A stretch of DNA of 64,000 bases, taken from Wurfbainia villosa (lineage: Eukaryota > Streptophyta > Magnoliopsida > Zingiberales > Zingiberaceae). The position numbers and the translations under genes were made by a program. Of this stretch, positions 13,501 through 25,700 are shown piece by piece; positions within the stretch are counted from its first letter, which is position 1, and the number at the start of each line of letters is the position of its first letter. The notes under the pieces were generated by a model. The model ran no database searches and was not told the DNA's origin. It saw only the letters and a list, made by a program, of their open reading frames with translations. The stretch covers positions 1 through 64,000 of the forward strand of contig JAKLTH010000227.1 of the NCBI GenBank assembly GCA_025175895.1, read 5' to 3'.

Positions 13501-16500
13501 TGTCCATGTAATTACACACTGCTCAGTTAGTTGTATGTAGTGATTTTTGTAGATTAAAAGAGGAAGGCAATTGGCATACCTTGAAGATATTGGTAATAAA
13601 AAAAATACAAAAATAGCAGTGTACACAACCTGCTAATTCCAACAAATCTAAGGCTTATCTATATGAAAAGGATCAAGTAATACTCCTATAAGATCAATGC
13701 CAGCATCAGTATTTCTTATAATATGTGAAACACAATTACAGAGGACAAATGATCAGGCTTACGCTTGTTGCAAATGATTCATCCAAACCAAAAAAGTTAC
13801 CAAACTGACATACTCTTAATTTCTGAGGTTTAAAAATGTAACTACTTCAACATCTTAGATACCCTACAACAGATGTAGGTGTTAATCAGCAGCATATGCA
13901 AAATAAAAGAACATAAAAAAAAAAGGTAATTTCCATAAATATGAAAATTGAATGTTTAGAAGGGAGCTTTGGCTCAACGGTAAGATTGCTGCCTTGTGAC
14001 TAAGAGGTCACAGGTTCAAATCCTGGAAACAACCTCTTGCAAAAAAGCAAGGTAAGACTGCGTACAATGGATTCCTTCTCCGGTACCCCGCGTGGCGGGA
14101 GCTTCGTGCATCAGGTTGTAGTTTTATCAAAATTGAATGTTTAAATTGTTCAATAGTTATGTAACCAAGAATTATAAGGAAAATTCACATTTATGAAGCT
14201 ACATCTCCACTAAATGTTAGCAACAAAACATTAAATTAACAGGTTAGCAAAAGAGTTTTAGTTTAGTTGTGAGAAAGTCTAGAAGTCAATTTAATCCAAC
14301 TCATAACTAATATCATACTTGCTCCTCAAACGAGTCAAAATAGTGGTAGAAAAGATAGTATATGTTATGAAGTATTATGTAGAAAAGAACGAATAGGCTA
14401 TAAAGTATTGTGCAAATATGTAATAGGTAAAGGGCTATCGCAATGTTTCTATTTATTAGTAAAGGGGCACAACTAGGGTTACTAGAGAAGGAGGTAATCC
14501 TATTTTTTTCCCCTTGACATGCTATTCGAATCACCTCCTCCTTTGTGTTCCACACTGCATCAATCCTTCACAATAAGTCCTGTCTATTTTCTATTTGTGA
14601 TCCTCTCTGCATTGCCCACAATAAGCACCACTTGTGATGCCCTTTAGTGTTAATTGTGACACCCTCCAATGCTACTTGTGATTACTTTTCCCACAAACTC
14701 CTCCAGCACCATTCCCTCCAACATCAGGCCAACACTGATTCTTTCAGCACCATGCAACTTTTCCTTAATAGCCCCTCCACCTCTCAAAGAGGTGTCTTTC
14801 CCCCTGTCAGCTTGAGGAGCTTAGGAGCTTGACAGGAGTGTTATGAAGTATTATACAAATATGTAATGGGTAAGGGATTTAATATTCCTATATATTAATA
14901 ATATCTATATAAAGTTAGAAAGGGATACCTAGGGCTCCTTGAGGAAGAATCCCTAATTATCTGATTAGCAGTATACATAAATAAGCATAGTTAGATTAGT
15001 TAAGAAAGTAAACAGATCTAGCAACTACAGTCATGGAAAATATATGCATGATGAATCATACATTAGATTTCAAACAATAATCAACAAACCCCTCCATACA
15101 TTCATCAATAAGAGTAACTGGATTTTGAGTCCAAGGAGAAAAGCCCATGGGGATTTGAATGCCAAGCACAGAAATAACCAGACAGAAAAAAAAAAAAATA
15201 CAACCTTTGCTCGAAGATGACCAATGGGACTTGCAAATTCAGGAAGAACATGTTGGACTAACATATGCTCTAGCTCTGACTTATAAGGTTCTGTTTGTTT
15301 AAGTTTATCGCACAATGATCCAATAGCCAAAAGAGCACCATCTTTCTGGCGATATGGTTTATGTTCAATAGGTGACTCATCGTATCTGTTACAAAGGGAT
15401 GGGCAAATAGATCAATGTTTTTCATTTATAAGGTTCATGAAGTGAACGAAAGAATCCTAATAGATCAAAGAATTACAGACCTTTAAAACCTCCACAGTGA
15501 AGTGAATAAACTTTTGTAGGTTCCTTTGCCACGCTTTCTCACTAATTCACTCACAAAGTCTATGGCGCTGTTAGAGGACTGTATAGATCTTCCAAAATAT
15601 CTGGATAACATATATAAAGAATAGAAATGTTATTCAGAGATTGTAGTTCATATAATCAAAACCCGGTGCAAAAAAAAAGAACCACACAAGCTCACCATAG
15701 CCCTTTCTAACATACTCATGTGGATCTTCCGCCCATAGATTTTGATCATTGTCATTGAAACACATTAGAGGGAAGACAATCTCAAAAAGAACAATATCAA
15801 GTTGTGGCTGCAGCAATTGATACATGCTGTTCTTTGATATACTGCAGAGGATCAATGTCATTGAGATAATTCATGATACCAGGTAAATTAGGAAAAAAAA
15901 TCCAAAATTTAATTTGAGGTAAGAAAGAGAATGACCAGCATAAGAAGGCCTAGGTTATTATGAGATAGAAATGTTCAAACGCGCAGTCTACAAGAATGGG
16001 TTAACAAATAGCTACCTACAGTAGTGTGACACACATATCAACATTAGGAAGAAATGCAATTTCCATACTTCTGAGAAAATTATATGCCTTCAAGATAATA
16101 AGATAGATATCTAGGTGTTTAGATAAAATATGTGGCAACTAATATGTAGATAGCATGCCATGGAAAAAAATTTTAAGCAGGCAAATAAGTTGACCAAACA
16201 ACAACCAGCTTCAGTAAAGCGATGCAAACCTGCTGGTGAGATATTGAAGTACAAGGTTAATAATCCTATCAGGTAGATAACCGCCTGTACGAACAACATT
16301 GAGCAATAGTAGGTGACATTGCAGAATTTTTCCAGCACAGCTGTCATGAAACATTTGAGCAAAAGCTTTATTCTCTGGCTTCTGGAGCTTCAGATCCCCA
16401 AACCTTTAATCAATTCTTCACAAGTCAATATAAGCATAAGATGAACAATGTTCAGCCTTACATTCAATAACCATGCATCTGACCTTGTGTACAAACGATT

Positions 16501-19500
16501 TAAGATATGAATCGTCCACTTCTTCACTTTCCACCATCCCCAAGCTTTCCTGAGGTCAGGATCAGTTGGTTGACCTTCCAAAGGAACAGGTCTCTCTAAT
16601 AAATTCAAGAAGAGAGCCATCCATGCACTAAACACATCGGGTGCAAGTAACAGTCGTGGGATCTCTAGCTGAAAAGGCATATTAAGTTGAAGAAGCAAAG
16701 AATAAGGAACTAATAAGAAATAATATAATGAAAATAATGAATTTTTCCTGTCAAACCTACATATATGGATGACCAGAAAATTTTGCATACGAGCTTGATA
16801 AGTTCTGCTACTTCAATTGAGGGATTAGTTATCTGAAGAAGTTTGTTGAATATGTCCAACAGAAGAGGAAATGTCTCCTTAACAATGAGATGAAATGGTG
16901 TTCGATCTTCATCAGATTTGTACCTGTATTTTTTTAAAAGAAAAACAAAAATAGTCAGTCAACCATATACAGTTCAAACAAGTACACAATTATATGCAAC
17001 AAATTCTCATTCGTTCACAGAAAAAATTGGACTTAATTATCTAAATTATCTTGAACCACGCACATTCAAACCCATGATTAAGGATGATAAATTTGTAGAA
17101 ATAAATAGTAGAAAAAACATATAAATAAAATATCAAACAAATCAATGTGTCAACTAACTGCAACAGTGGAATAAACAGTAAGAAAAGTAATGGAAAAACA
17201 TGCATTCAAACTCATGATTAAGGATGATAAAATTGTAAAAATAAATAACAAAAAAACGTAAATAAAAAACTGAACAAACAATGAGAAACGTGATAATATA
17301 ACTTTAAATGCATACTATTTGCTTGTTAGCATATACTTACTCATATTTTCTGGAGAGAACTCTTAATACATACAATGCTGCAAATACTTGCTGGTCTTGT
17401 AATTGGAGATTGCACTTCACCCAATGAAGAAGACTTGGCCACTGCTCTGGGTAATCATCTTGGACAATGGTTTTTATGCATTCTCCAAGTTGAGCTCTGT
17501 GAAGCAAACATACATGTAAAAATATACCATACAAATATGAATGATGGACCTAGTGTAGCAGAAAACTGAAAAACATAAAGTTCGGTGCCAAGTAGCATCA
17601 ACTCAATCTAAGATGTGTACATAAGTTGGCAGCAAAATGGAACCTTATGGCCACACACGGATACTCAGTGCCCAAATGGCATTTTAAACCTCAAAGTAGC
17701 TTATATCAATATTTTCCTTTTCCAACTTAAGATGAACTTGCAATAAAATTGTTGGAACAAAAAGAGGGATGTCAGTAGTGTAGAGACGGTCCAGCTCCAG
17801 TGTAGCTCAAACCACAAACAGTGTAGGCCAGCATGGAACCTAGAACTATGTCAAGATTATAAGATTTTGTAGCCCTATGATCAGATTTCATTATTAAGAG
17901 TGGTAAACTCAACCAGAGTTCACAAAATTATTCCATTGCAATTGGCAGAGGTGAAATTTTCCATTTCACCTACTGACTGGCACATGACAACACACAAAAT
18001 CTTTATACATTTCCTCGATCCTCAATGGCTCCCATAATTGATTTCCTTCACGGAAAACAAAGGTGAGTGATGAAGGCGAGTAGAAAATCCCTTGTAAACG
18101 ATGAAGGCGAACAGAAGATCCCTCACAAGCAATGAAGGAGAGCAACAAATCCCTCACAAGCGACAAAGGCAAGATGAAAATCTTGTGCAAGAAATGATCA
18201 ATGATTCTCTTGAGAGTTGTATGCGGCACATCCCTTGCAAGTAATAAAACTGAGCAATGAAGATGAGACGCAATGAGGTACCGTCTCAATCACATGACAA
18301 AGACGAAAAGTTTTCTGATGAAGGCAGGTGACTCCCAAATCCTTCCTAAATGTGATTTGTCTCATTTCTCATCGGCAAACACAAGCTCTCATTCCTACGG
18401 GAGTGATTTAAGGCTACGATTTCAAAGGTAAATGGCTTTCCACTTCTCCCCTTTCCTCCTCTATCTAATCTTCTTCGTCTACTCTTTCTTCTCCTCCTTG
18501 ATGTCTCTAGCACCATGTCTCGCACAAAAATGTCTCATTTCAGTTTGGGACTGACACCCTAGCTAAGAATGAAATTTCAATCTATGCACTCAACATTCTA
18601 TCTTAGGATATAATTCAAATTAGACAGCCTTGGTTAGAAAAATATTGATCAAATTTCAGCATAATCAAGCAAAAAAGATAACGCAAATCATATTATTACA
18701 CAATTTTAAAAATAAAAAGAAATAAAATGAAACAACACACAGTACTACAGTAGAAAGAGAATTATTCGGTAAGAGCAACACAAAAGAGATGAAATAGGAA
18801 TATAACAAGAATGTTGAGAGAGAGAGAAAAAATCTTTTTCCTAACATAAAATTGGCTCAAGTACTAGATTTTAAGCATGCAATGACTAACTACATTCTGT
18901 ACAAAATAGAAGGAGAACATGCATACAAACCCATTTATAATCATCAAAAACAATACAACCTAGTTCAATTTCCATGATTGTGTCACAAGTGGACATGCCC
19001 AACAGTATCCATCAAATGTTTGGAGAAAGTAAAAAGTTCTTAATGGCCTTGATATATTCAGTAAATGCATTTGATCTGTACCTCAATAATGGTGGAACTT
19101 GAACAACAAAACCAAGGATATTATCACGGACCATCTGCTTGTCATTCTCAGATATTTTTTGGACCTCCCCTGGAAACCTTAACTTAATTAGAATTCAGTA
19201 GAAAGTTGGGTTCTAGATGTTAAAAACCATAATACTTTGGTCTTACCAGGTTCGTGAGGTGACCAGTTTTTGGCTACAAAATTTTTAAAATGTATGCTAG
19301 CCACTTGCACAGCCATATCACAACGACCATCTATTATGATCTGAAGTAACCTAATCAAATGCTGTGGCATATACTGCAACTGCTGAAAAGAATTATTGAA
19401 ATGGTTATGCCAAACAAAATAGGAAATAAAAAAGCAAAAAAAATTTGATCACGTGTAATTATGTGTACTATACTGTATTCAGTTTCCAAGTTCGTCTAAG

Positions 19501-21636
19501 GCTCCAAGTTAAGGAGAGATATCTTAGCATCACCTAGTGTCGTGCATGCAAGGAAGGGGAAAAAAAGAAAGTACAAAGCCATGCTAAGTCACTTAGAATC
19601 TCTTTTTTTCAGTGACCATATGATATACTTAATATCCTTCAACTTAACTTTGAACTGAAGAATGAAAGAGAAACAATTGGCAGTGCATTTTACTTTTGCT
19701 AATAGGATATATATTGAGGAAAAGGACAGTCAAATGCCAGACCATTAGGATAATGTAGTAGTGGTGGAGAAGACAAACATCTAATGATCTATGTACAACA
19801 TTTCATGTTTGAGATGTCCTGTCATCAGTAATTTTGCATAAAGAGATGAATGATCTTGATAGGGGCCATCAAAGAGATTCATTGATGTAGCACAAGGATA
19901 CTCTGTAGCAAGTTATGCATCATCAAAATCAAAAAACAATTCACACAAATAAACTGCAAAAAAATTCAGGCCTGAAAAGAGAGAACTATCATTGCACACA
20001 GAGAAATAAATGAACTCATGGAGATGGAACACGAAGGGGATTCATGTCCCTTCTAAAGCCTTTAACCCCGAACAAAATTGAAAATAAACTAAAAGCAATG
20101 AAGAAGAGAAATAAATCTGTACCTAATAACTCAAAAAAAAAAAGTTACAAATTAGAGAAAAAAACTACTGAGAAATTTCCTGCAATCCTAACTAAGCCAA
20201 TTACCAACTTAGGAATTTACAATAAATAATTATTTTCCAAAAGAGGATAACCTATCAAAAAAACTTTTAGAAATCTTAAAATTTCCACAGATCAATTTCC
20301 TTGTTTGCACAGGATTCAGTTTTTATAAGAAAAGAGCATACAATGACAATTCAGCAAATTTTATCGCGATTTGATTTATTTTCCATGATAAAGACATAAG
20401 AACAAAGTTTCCTTCAATTAACCATGGCTTGTGGGGATCAAATTAGATCTGATCATCATAAGATGATTTTGTGAAGCATAAGGACTGAGGAGAATATAAT
20501 TCCAATCCACATTATGAGCATCGAATGTTGTAGGCGCTAGGTCAAGTCTGCATCACAACTCACAAGGTGATGTTAGCAAGATATCCTTCGACCACAAGTA
20601 ATTGAGAGAATTTATATGCACACCATAACCAATGGGCAAGTTGGGTCTTTGTCATAAAAATAATGATTCCAAGGCATCCTTCAACCATGTGGAGCACAAA
20701 AATTTCTCCTTGATTGGAATAAAATGCACTATATATGTTGAGTCAAGCCTCATAGATAATAGTGAGAAGTCCTCCAACCATTTAAAGTAAAAAAAAAATA
20801 AATCGAGATCATCATTGAAGATCTTTGAACCACAAGGGATCAGTAGATAACGATGCAATAGCCCCAGAGTTGACAAGCGAACAATACTTGTTTGCACAAG
20901 CTGAAGGAGAAAAATTATTAAACCGGATAATGGCAATTCTCAATCAACCTTGAAAGGGTGCCAAGGCCGCATGGCGATCATGGAATTGACAAGAGCGTAT
21001 TCAAACACAACCAAAAATTAGAGATGAGAACATTATATTTATAAGCGACCTCATTCTCTTAGTTATTTTTTCCTCGTTAGGAGGTGTTGGGTTGATTGTT
21101 TGCTCCTATAGGAAATCTGATTATGGTTGTCCAACAGGGAAACTATAGAGCCATTCTAGTTCCTGAAACGATACAAAGTGGAATTTTTAAACTTTAGCAT
21201 GTTGTTCTTATCAAAATGATAACAAACATCCAAAGATTAGCTAGCTTACATAGTTTTGCCGGATGAAAAAACAAAACAAAGCGGAACCATGCAAGCTTTC
21301 AGAAACAAAGACTAAATTCTCTTTTTTATTCAACACTTATAAAACGGTACAGTTGCACTGAATTTCGTACCAATTTCGATCAGAACAACAGAAAAAAAAA
21401 ACCCATGAACCAAAAATACGAGATAATAATAGTGCTCTGATCACATAGTAGTTCAACCGGTCACAGACAAGAGTAGCAAGACACAGTCAAAAACCAACAT
21501 CCTCAAAAAGACAATCATTGAAAAGAAAATCAGGAGTGCATTTCACCTGGTTGAGGCTCTGCTCGGCGTCTTTCCGCTCCTCCGGGTTGTGACTGAGCGC
21601 GGAACGGAGCACAACGGCGAGTCCAGCGAGGTCCAT
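4548..21636 (-). CDS. SAD2: Importin-beta family nuclear import receptor (SAD2/importin-7/8 type), 22 exons
   Basis: Karyopherin-beta receptor for nuclear import. Arabidopsis SAD2 affects ABA response, trichomes and microRNA function. Exons in transcript order: 21636-21547, 19379-19247, 19169-19082, 17496-17341, 16923-16761, 16668-16484, 16403-16230, 15841-15696, 15600-15481, 15385-15205, 12954-12795, 12703-12662, 12591-12473, 12400-12202, 10646-10515, 8928-8825, 8675-8496, 7761-7622, 7543-7404, 7063-6927, 4916-4793, 4699-4548. The protein would be about 1,020 residues, the usual size. It opens MDLAGLAVVLRSALSHN, has the importin N-terminal and HEAT-repeat regions (for example PHEYVRKGY, AAWVAGQYAN), then an acidic stretch before DEVDPFIFF. 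Phases agree across exons except exon 9, which carries apparent losses of 1, 1 and 2 bases and an in-frame TAG at 15560-15562. The intron after exon 11 appears to be GC-AG. A small acidic-region exon could have been missed. Confidence 0.9.
10746..10925. repeat. Diverged tandem duplication in a SAD2 intron
   Basis: Two copies of a segment starting CTCAAGACATTGAATA begin at 10746 and 10841, a period of 95 bp. Both contain GATAGCATGGTTTA. It lies in the intron between exons 14 and 15. Confidence 0.6.
13944..14143 (+). mobile_element. Au-type SINE in a SAD2 intron
   Basis: The body (13959-14128) starts GGGAGCTTTGGCTCAACGG, has a tRNA-like A box, then GGTTCAAATCC as B box, followed by the Au-like CAACCTCTTGC, GACTGCGTACAATGGA and CGGGAGCTTCGTGCA blocks. 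It is flanked by a perfect 15-bp target duplication, AAAATTGAATGTTTA, at 13944-13958 and 14129-14143. It lies in the intron between exons 10 and 11. The tRNA-like head led me to consider a tRNA gene, but the Au tail and target duplication show a SINE. Confidence 0.9.
14363..14980. repeat. Direct repeats about 475 bp apart, possibly a small LTR (TRIM-like) element
   Basis: Two related stretches start with TGTTATGAAGTATTAT at about 14365 and 14841. Both continue with AAATATGTAAT plus GGTAA and end near an AGGGTTACTAG or AGGGCTCCTTGAGG word followed by AATCC. The repeats are roughly 140 bp long and diverged, enclosing a noncoding segment. No target duplication or primer site could be fixed, so the element type is a guess. 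Confidence 0.35.
18066..18200. repeat. Short tandem repeat of about 31 bp in a SAD2 intron
   Basis: About four diverged units built on GATGAAGGCGAACAGAAGAT followed by CCCTCACAAG lie between exons 3 and 4. No coding or regulatory role is visible. Confidence 0.55.
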
Positions 21637-22704
21637 GGCGGCGGAAACCTTATCCGTCACTTCCGAAATGAACCTCTGTAGGCTCTAGCCAGCGACTGGG
21701 GCAGCTCCCTGATGGTTTTGGTTGGACGACGGAGACACGACGACAACTACGGCAACGGGAGCCTGTCTCCGCGGCGAAGGCGAACAGGAATTTAACCCTA
21801 GGGTTAGGTTAGGCTTTAAAATCAGTTGACCGAACCGGACCGGCTAAGGGCGGCGCTCTCGCTCGCTCTCGGATCCTCTCCAATGAGTCTTCTTTCAAAG
21901 TCGAGCCCGATTCCGTGATCGACGGTAGATTACTCTTCTACCGGTAAATTATAGGGCGACGATCAATAATAGGTTTATCAATTAGAGGGGATCCAAAGTC
22001 CCAAAGTATATCGAGCTGGATAGAGCAGCTGGACTTTCAAGGATGAGTTGTTTCGAGTACCAATTATCGGGAAAATATCTCTTATGTTGAAAATATGGGA
22101 ACAGAGTACCTTTTTTTATTATTCTATTGTCGAATATAATTAAAATTTAATAAGTAATATTTATCAATCAAAATAATTGAGTCACGTGACTTATCTATTT
22201 ACAAGTAGCTGTAATTATTCTTGAAAAGGGCTGTAATTATTCCCGAGCCTTAAGTTAGACATCCTCACCACTCCTACAAATTTGCATGACTTTTATAAAA
22301 TTAAAAAAAAAATGAATGAAAACAATACGCACTCGCAATGGGAAGTTGATAATATATTACATGAGATTTCAGTCAAAACTAACCTCTCGTTGAATGGGGA
22401 AGAGAATTCAGATAAGAAACTAAAATGAGAGGTGAGGGACATTTTTTCTTCCATTTTCTTCGTTTTCCATATTATCATTTTGTTATATCTCATTAGCAAC
22501 GTCCAATGGGGAACTGAAATTAAATCTCCCAAAATATATATTTAAAAAAAAAAGGCCCTTCATGGAAGCAACATATCATAGAATTGAACAGCAGCAATAA
22601 GTCCTCCTAGAGTCCTAGTGCCCAAAAGTTCCATTGCTGATATATGGACCGTCCACGAATAGAATGAAAATAGAATGATGAGAGTAACATGGCCTAAATG
22701 AGTG
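21637..22704. other. Intergenic: SAD2 promoter side and ALP1-like 3' flank
   Basis: The first 200 bp beyond the SAD2 start are GC-rich and probably its 5' UTR and promoter. The rest is AT-rich. No further gene is supported. Confidence 0.5.
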
Positions 22705-25700
22705 TCAAGCGCTGTTTACTTGATATGGCGAGTCACTGCAGTGCAAATGTTTTGTTAAGGCATCTCTCATGCTCTTCCCTCGGGGATCCACATGCTGTGA
22801 GTTTGATTCTCTGTAACCAGCGTCATGGTGGTTTAGAAGAGCAACATCAGCATTCAGCTTATCGCCCATGTCGATAATGATGTTATGAAGAAGACAGCAA
22901 ACGAGTATAATACTAGGTAATTTGTGTTTATCTGGTCTCCACATAACTTTATGTAATATCCTCCAGCCACCCTTCAATTGCAACAGTGCTCTTGCCGCAA
23001 GATGCCTCGCTGCTTTTTGTTTGGCATTGAAATCGAGAACCAGGGCCGGTAAGCTTTTGCCTTCGTATGGTGTCATAAGCCAAGGAAGTAGGGGGTATGT
23101 TGCCTCTCCTACAATGAACTCGCGAATTTCTGACTTCTCTCGAGTCATTTTAACAGGTCCATTTAGACGCTTCCCACTCTCACAGAGTTTGAAAAAAACT
23201 GAACACCTTAATAGGCGGGCAACATTCATGCTTCCAGGCCAACCAGTCACAATGTCGAGGAATCTAAATTCATGGTCCACAATGCCTTGCAAGAACATGC
23301 TGTAATTGCCCTCCTGGTCACACCAATCATCTGATGATTCCACTGCAGGGAGTGTCATTATAATGTGGGTTGCATCAATGGCTCCACAACAATTGGGCAA
23401 TCCGAAGGCAGTCTCCAATTGGGTTTTGACTGCCTCCATCCTATCTGCATCAGGCCACCTGAGATGATGCCTTGCTCGCTCCTCCATGGACTCGATAAAT
23501 CTCCATGTCACCTGAGAAACAGTAGACTGCCCGACACCAAAGGCAGCCCCAACAGACACCTGTGATTCTCCAGATGCTAATCTTCTTATTGCAATGGCAA
23601 CTTGCTTCTCAACACTCAGAAGCCTGCCTTCAATGTTTATAAGACCTGAAGGAGGCCTTGAAACCAAGTCTTCTCTCACTATTGAGCAGATATACTCAAA
23701 GGTTTTCTTTGACACCCGAAAAAAATACTTGAAAGCTTCGTCTTCATCAGAAGGAATGGCAAGACCTACATGTTACAGGTCAAGGATTAGAAACAGTAAA
23801 GGAGCAGTCAAGATTATTCTATATTAACCATTTTACAAAGTTTAAATGCTAACACAGTGATGTGTTGTATGTTTAAAATAAATGAGGTTTCACAGCGCCA
23901 CGCTCGACATGATTCTTCTTCACTTTCTCCACCTACTTTTCCTGCTATCAATGCTTCGCATTGTTTTAGTCATATTTTCTTCTAATATCTTAAAATTAAA
24001 AACCCAAGCAGACAAGCATTGTTTTAGTCATATTTTCTTCCAGTATCTTACAATTAAAAGCCCAAGCTGACAAGCGTAAATGATTTGTCTTACAAAGAAT
24101 GGATATTGGAGAGAATGTGTTGCATAGACCAAGACAGTAAGGTTCAATAGTATATATTGGTTCTGGTATTACAATCCAATTAAGAAATTCTCAGTGTTCC
24201 AAGGTATTAAAGCCAATTCTAATACCTAAAAGAGTGCCCACTGGGCCACAAAGCAAAGAAGATGAATGCCACAGAAATTAGTGGGTACAAGAGGAGCTCA
24301 TCAACCTCTGACTGTCCATATCCACAACCCTTGAGAAGGTTAAGCCTAGCATTTGCATTGAAATTAGATATCTTGGAAGGTAAACTGCAATCAAATGAAA
24401 TATGGATCAGATCTATGACATTTTGAAGCCATAAGATCCTAAAAATCACCGTTGTGAATTGTTGAAGTGGGATGCTCCATGTCCATTAGTTTCTAAAAAT
24501 GCAGTGGTCCAATATTAAAAAGAAAAAAAAACAGTTCGATGCACAAAACTTCCAATGTGGGATCCCGGAGAATGGTTACGTAATCTTATTATGCATTGTA
24601 AGAGGCCGTTTTCGCGACTTGAACCATGAAAGTCAGATGGTAACAATTTTACCGATGTGCTAAAGCTCCCCTTCATTGGATCTTGCATTGCAGTGGTCCA
24701 ATACATGAACATAAAATTATTTTTTTTTCCCTAACAAATCAATTAATTTTAGCACAGCATCATAAAGCTAGTTAAGGATCCTACATGTGTCAAAAAAAAA
24801 CTCATACTTCTAAGCAATGAAGAGCATGAGAGAAATGTGCCGATGCTAAGATACTCCATGTCCATTAGTTCCACGTATATAAGTGCAACAGTATAAGTAT
24901 ACAAGTATAAAATTTTCCTAACAGCTCGAGCTTTTAGAATAAGTGGTTAGTCAGTCCCTTTAACACGAACCAAAAGATGCAACAATCTTAGTCTTGACCT
25001 TCAGCTACCATATCAAGGGTTAAGATTTCAAGAAAGTAGAGTGTAAACCAAACGGCGATGGGGCATGAGTTCTAGTCACTATCTGAAAGATTAAGCATTT
25101 TAAAAAGGATAAAATGCATTAACCAAATTATTAGTAGGGCATAAATTTTTTAGCTAAGCTGATTGCAATATTAATATATGATCACAAGAAAACATAACTC
25201 TCATAAATATGTTGGATAGCAGCGGCCACAAGAAATTGCAAGAGAAAAGCAAAAATAAGTTCAGACACACAATGGTTTCTGTGATTGTACTCTAAGGTCC
25301 TATCTATATTTGCATGAAGCCTTCCATCTCTTAACACTTTTTGTTTACATTGCTAGTTACATTCATCTATATAGCCGATGAACAAGACCAGTAAGATGCA
25401 ATAAAAACATATTGGAACAACAACAAATGGTTAATTTGGTATGAGTGGTGGCATAGCACCCACACCTGCAATAAACTTGTTGCTCTTAGAGCCCCAGAAA
25501 GAGTGTTACTATCAATCCTAACAAGGGCACACTACCTTTATCACCCCCAAGGAGTCCACCATCGCACTTGATCCCCATACAAGTCAACCAAACACTCTGG
25601 GAACTAAGTGAATCAAACTCTAGAGCCGATAATAAATTATTTAATACTTATCCTTTGTTTTTCCAGGGCTGTAGTCACTTCCTTTGTGGTATAACTTATG

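Noticed and set aside
13959..14035. tRNA gene
   Set aside because: The tRNA-like head is followed by an Au SINE tail and bounded by a 15-bp target duplication.
22922..23565. Plus-strand ORFs over the ALP1-like exon
   Set aside because: They are antisense shadows of a clearly conserved minus-strand protein.
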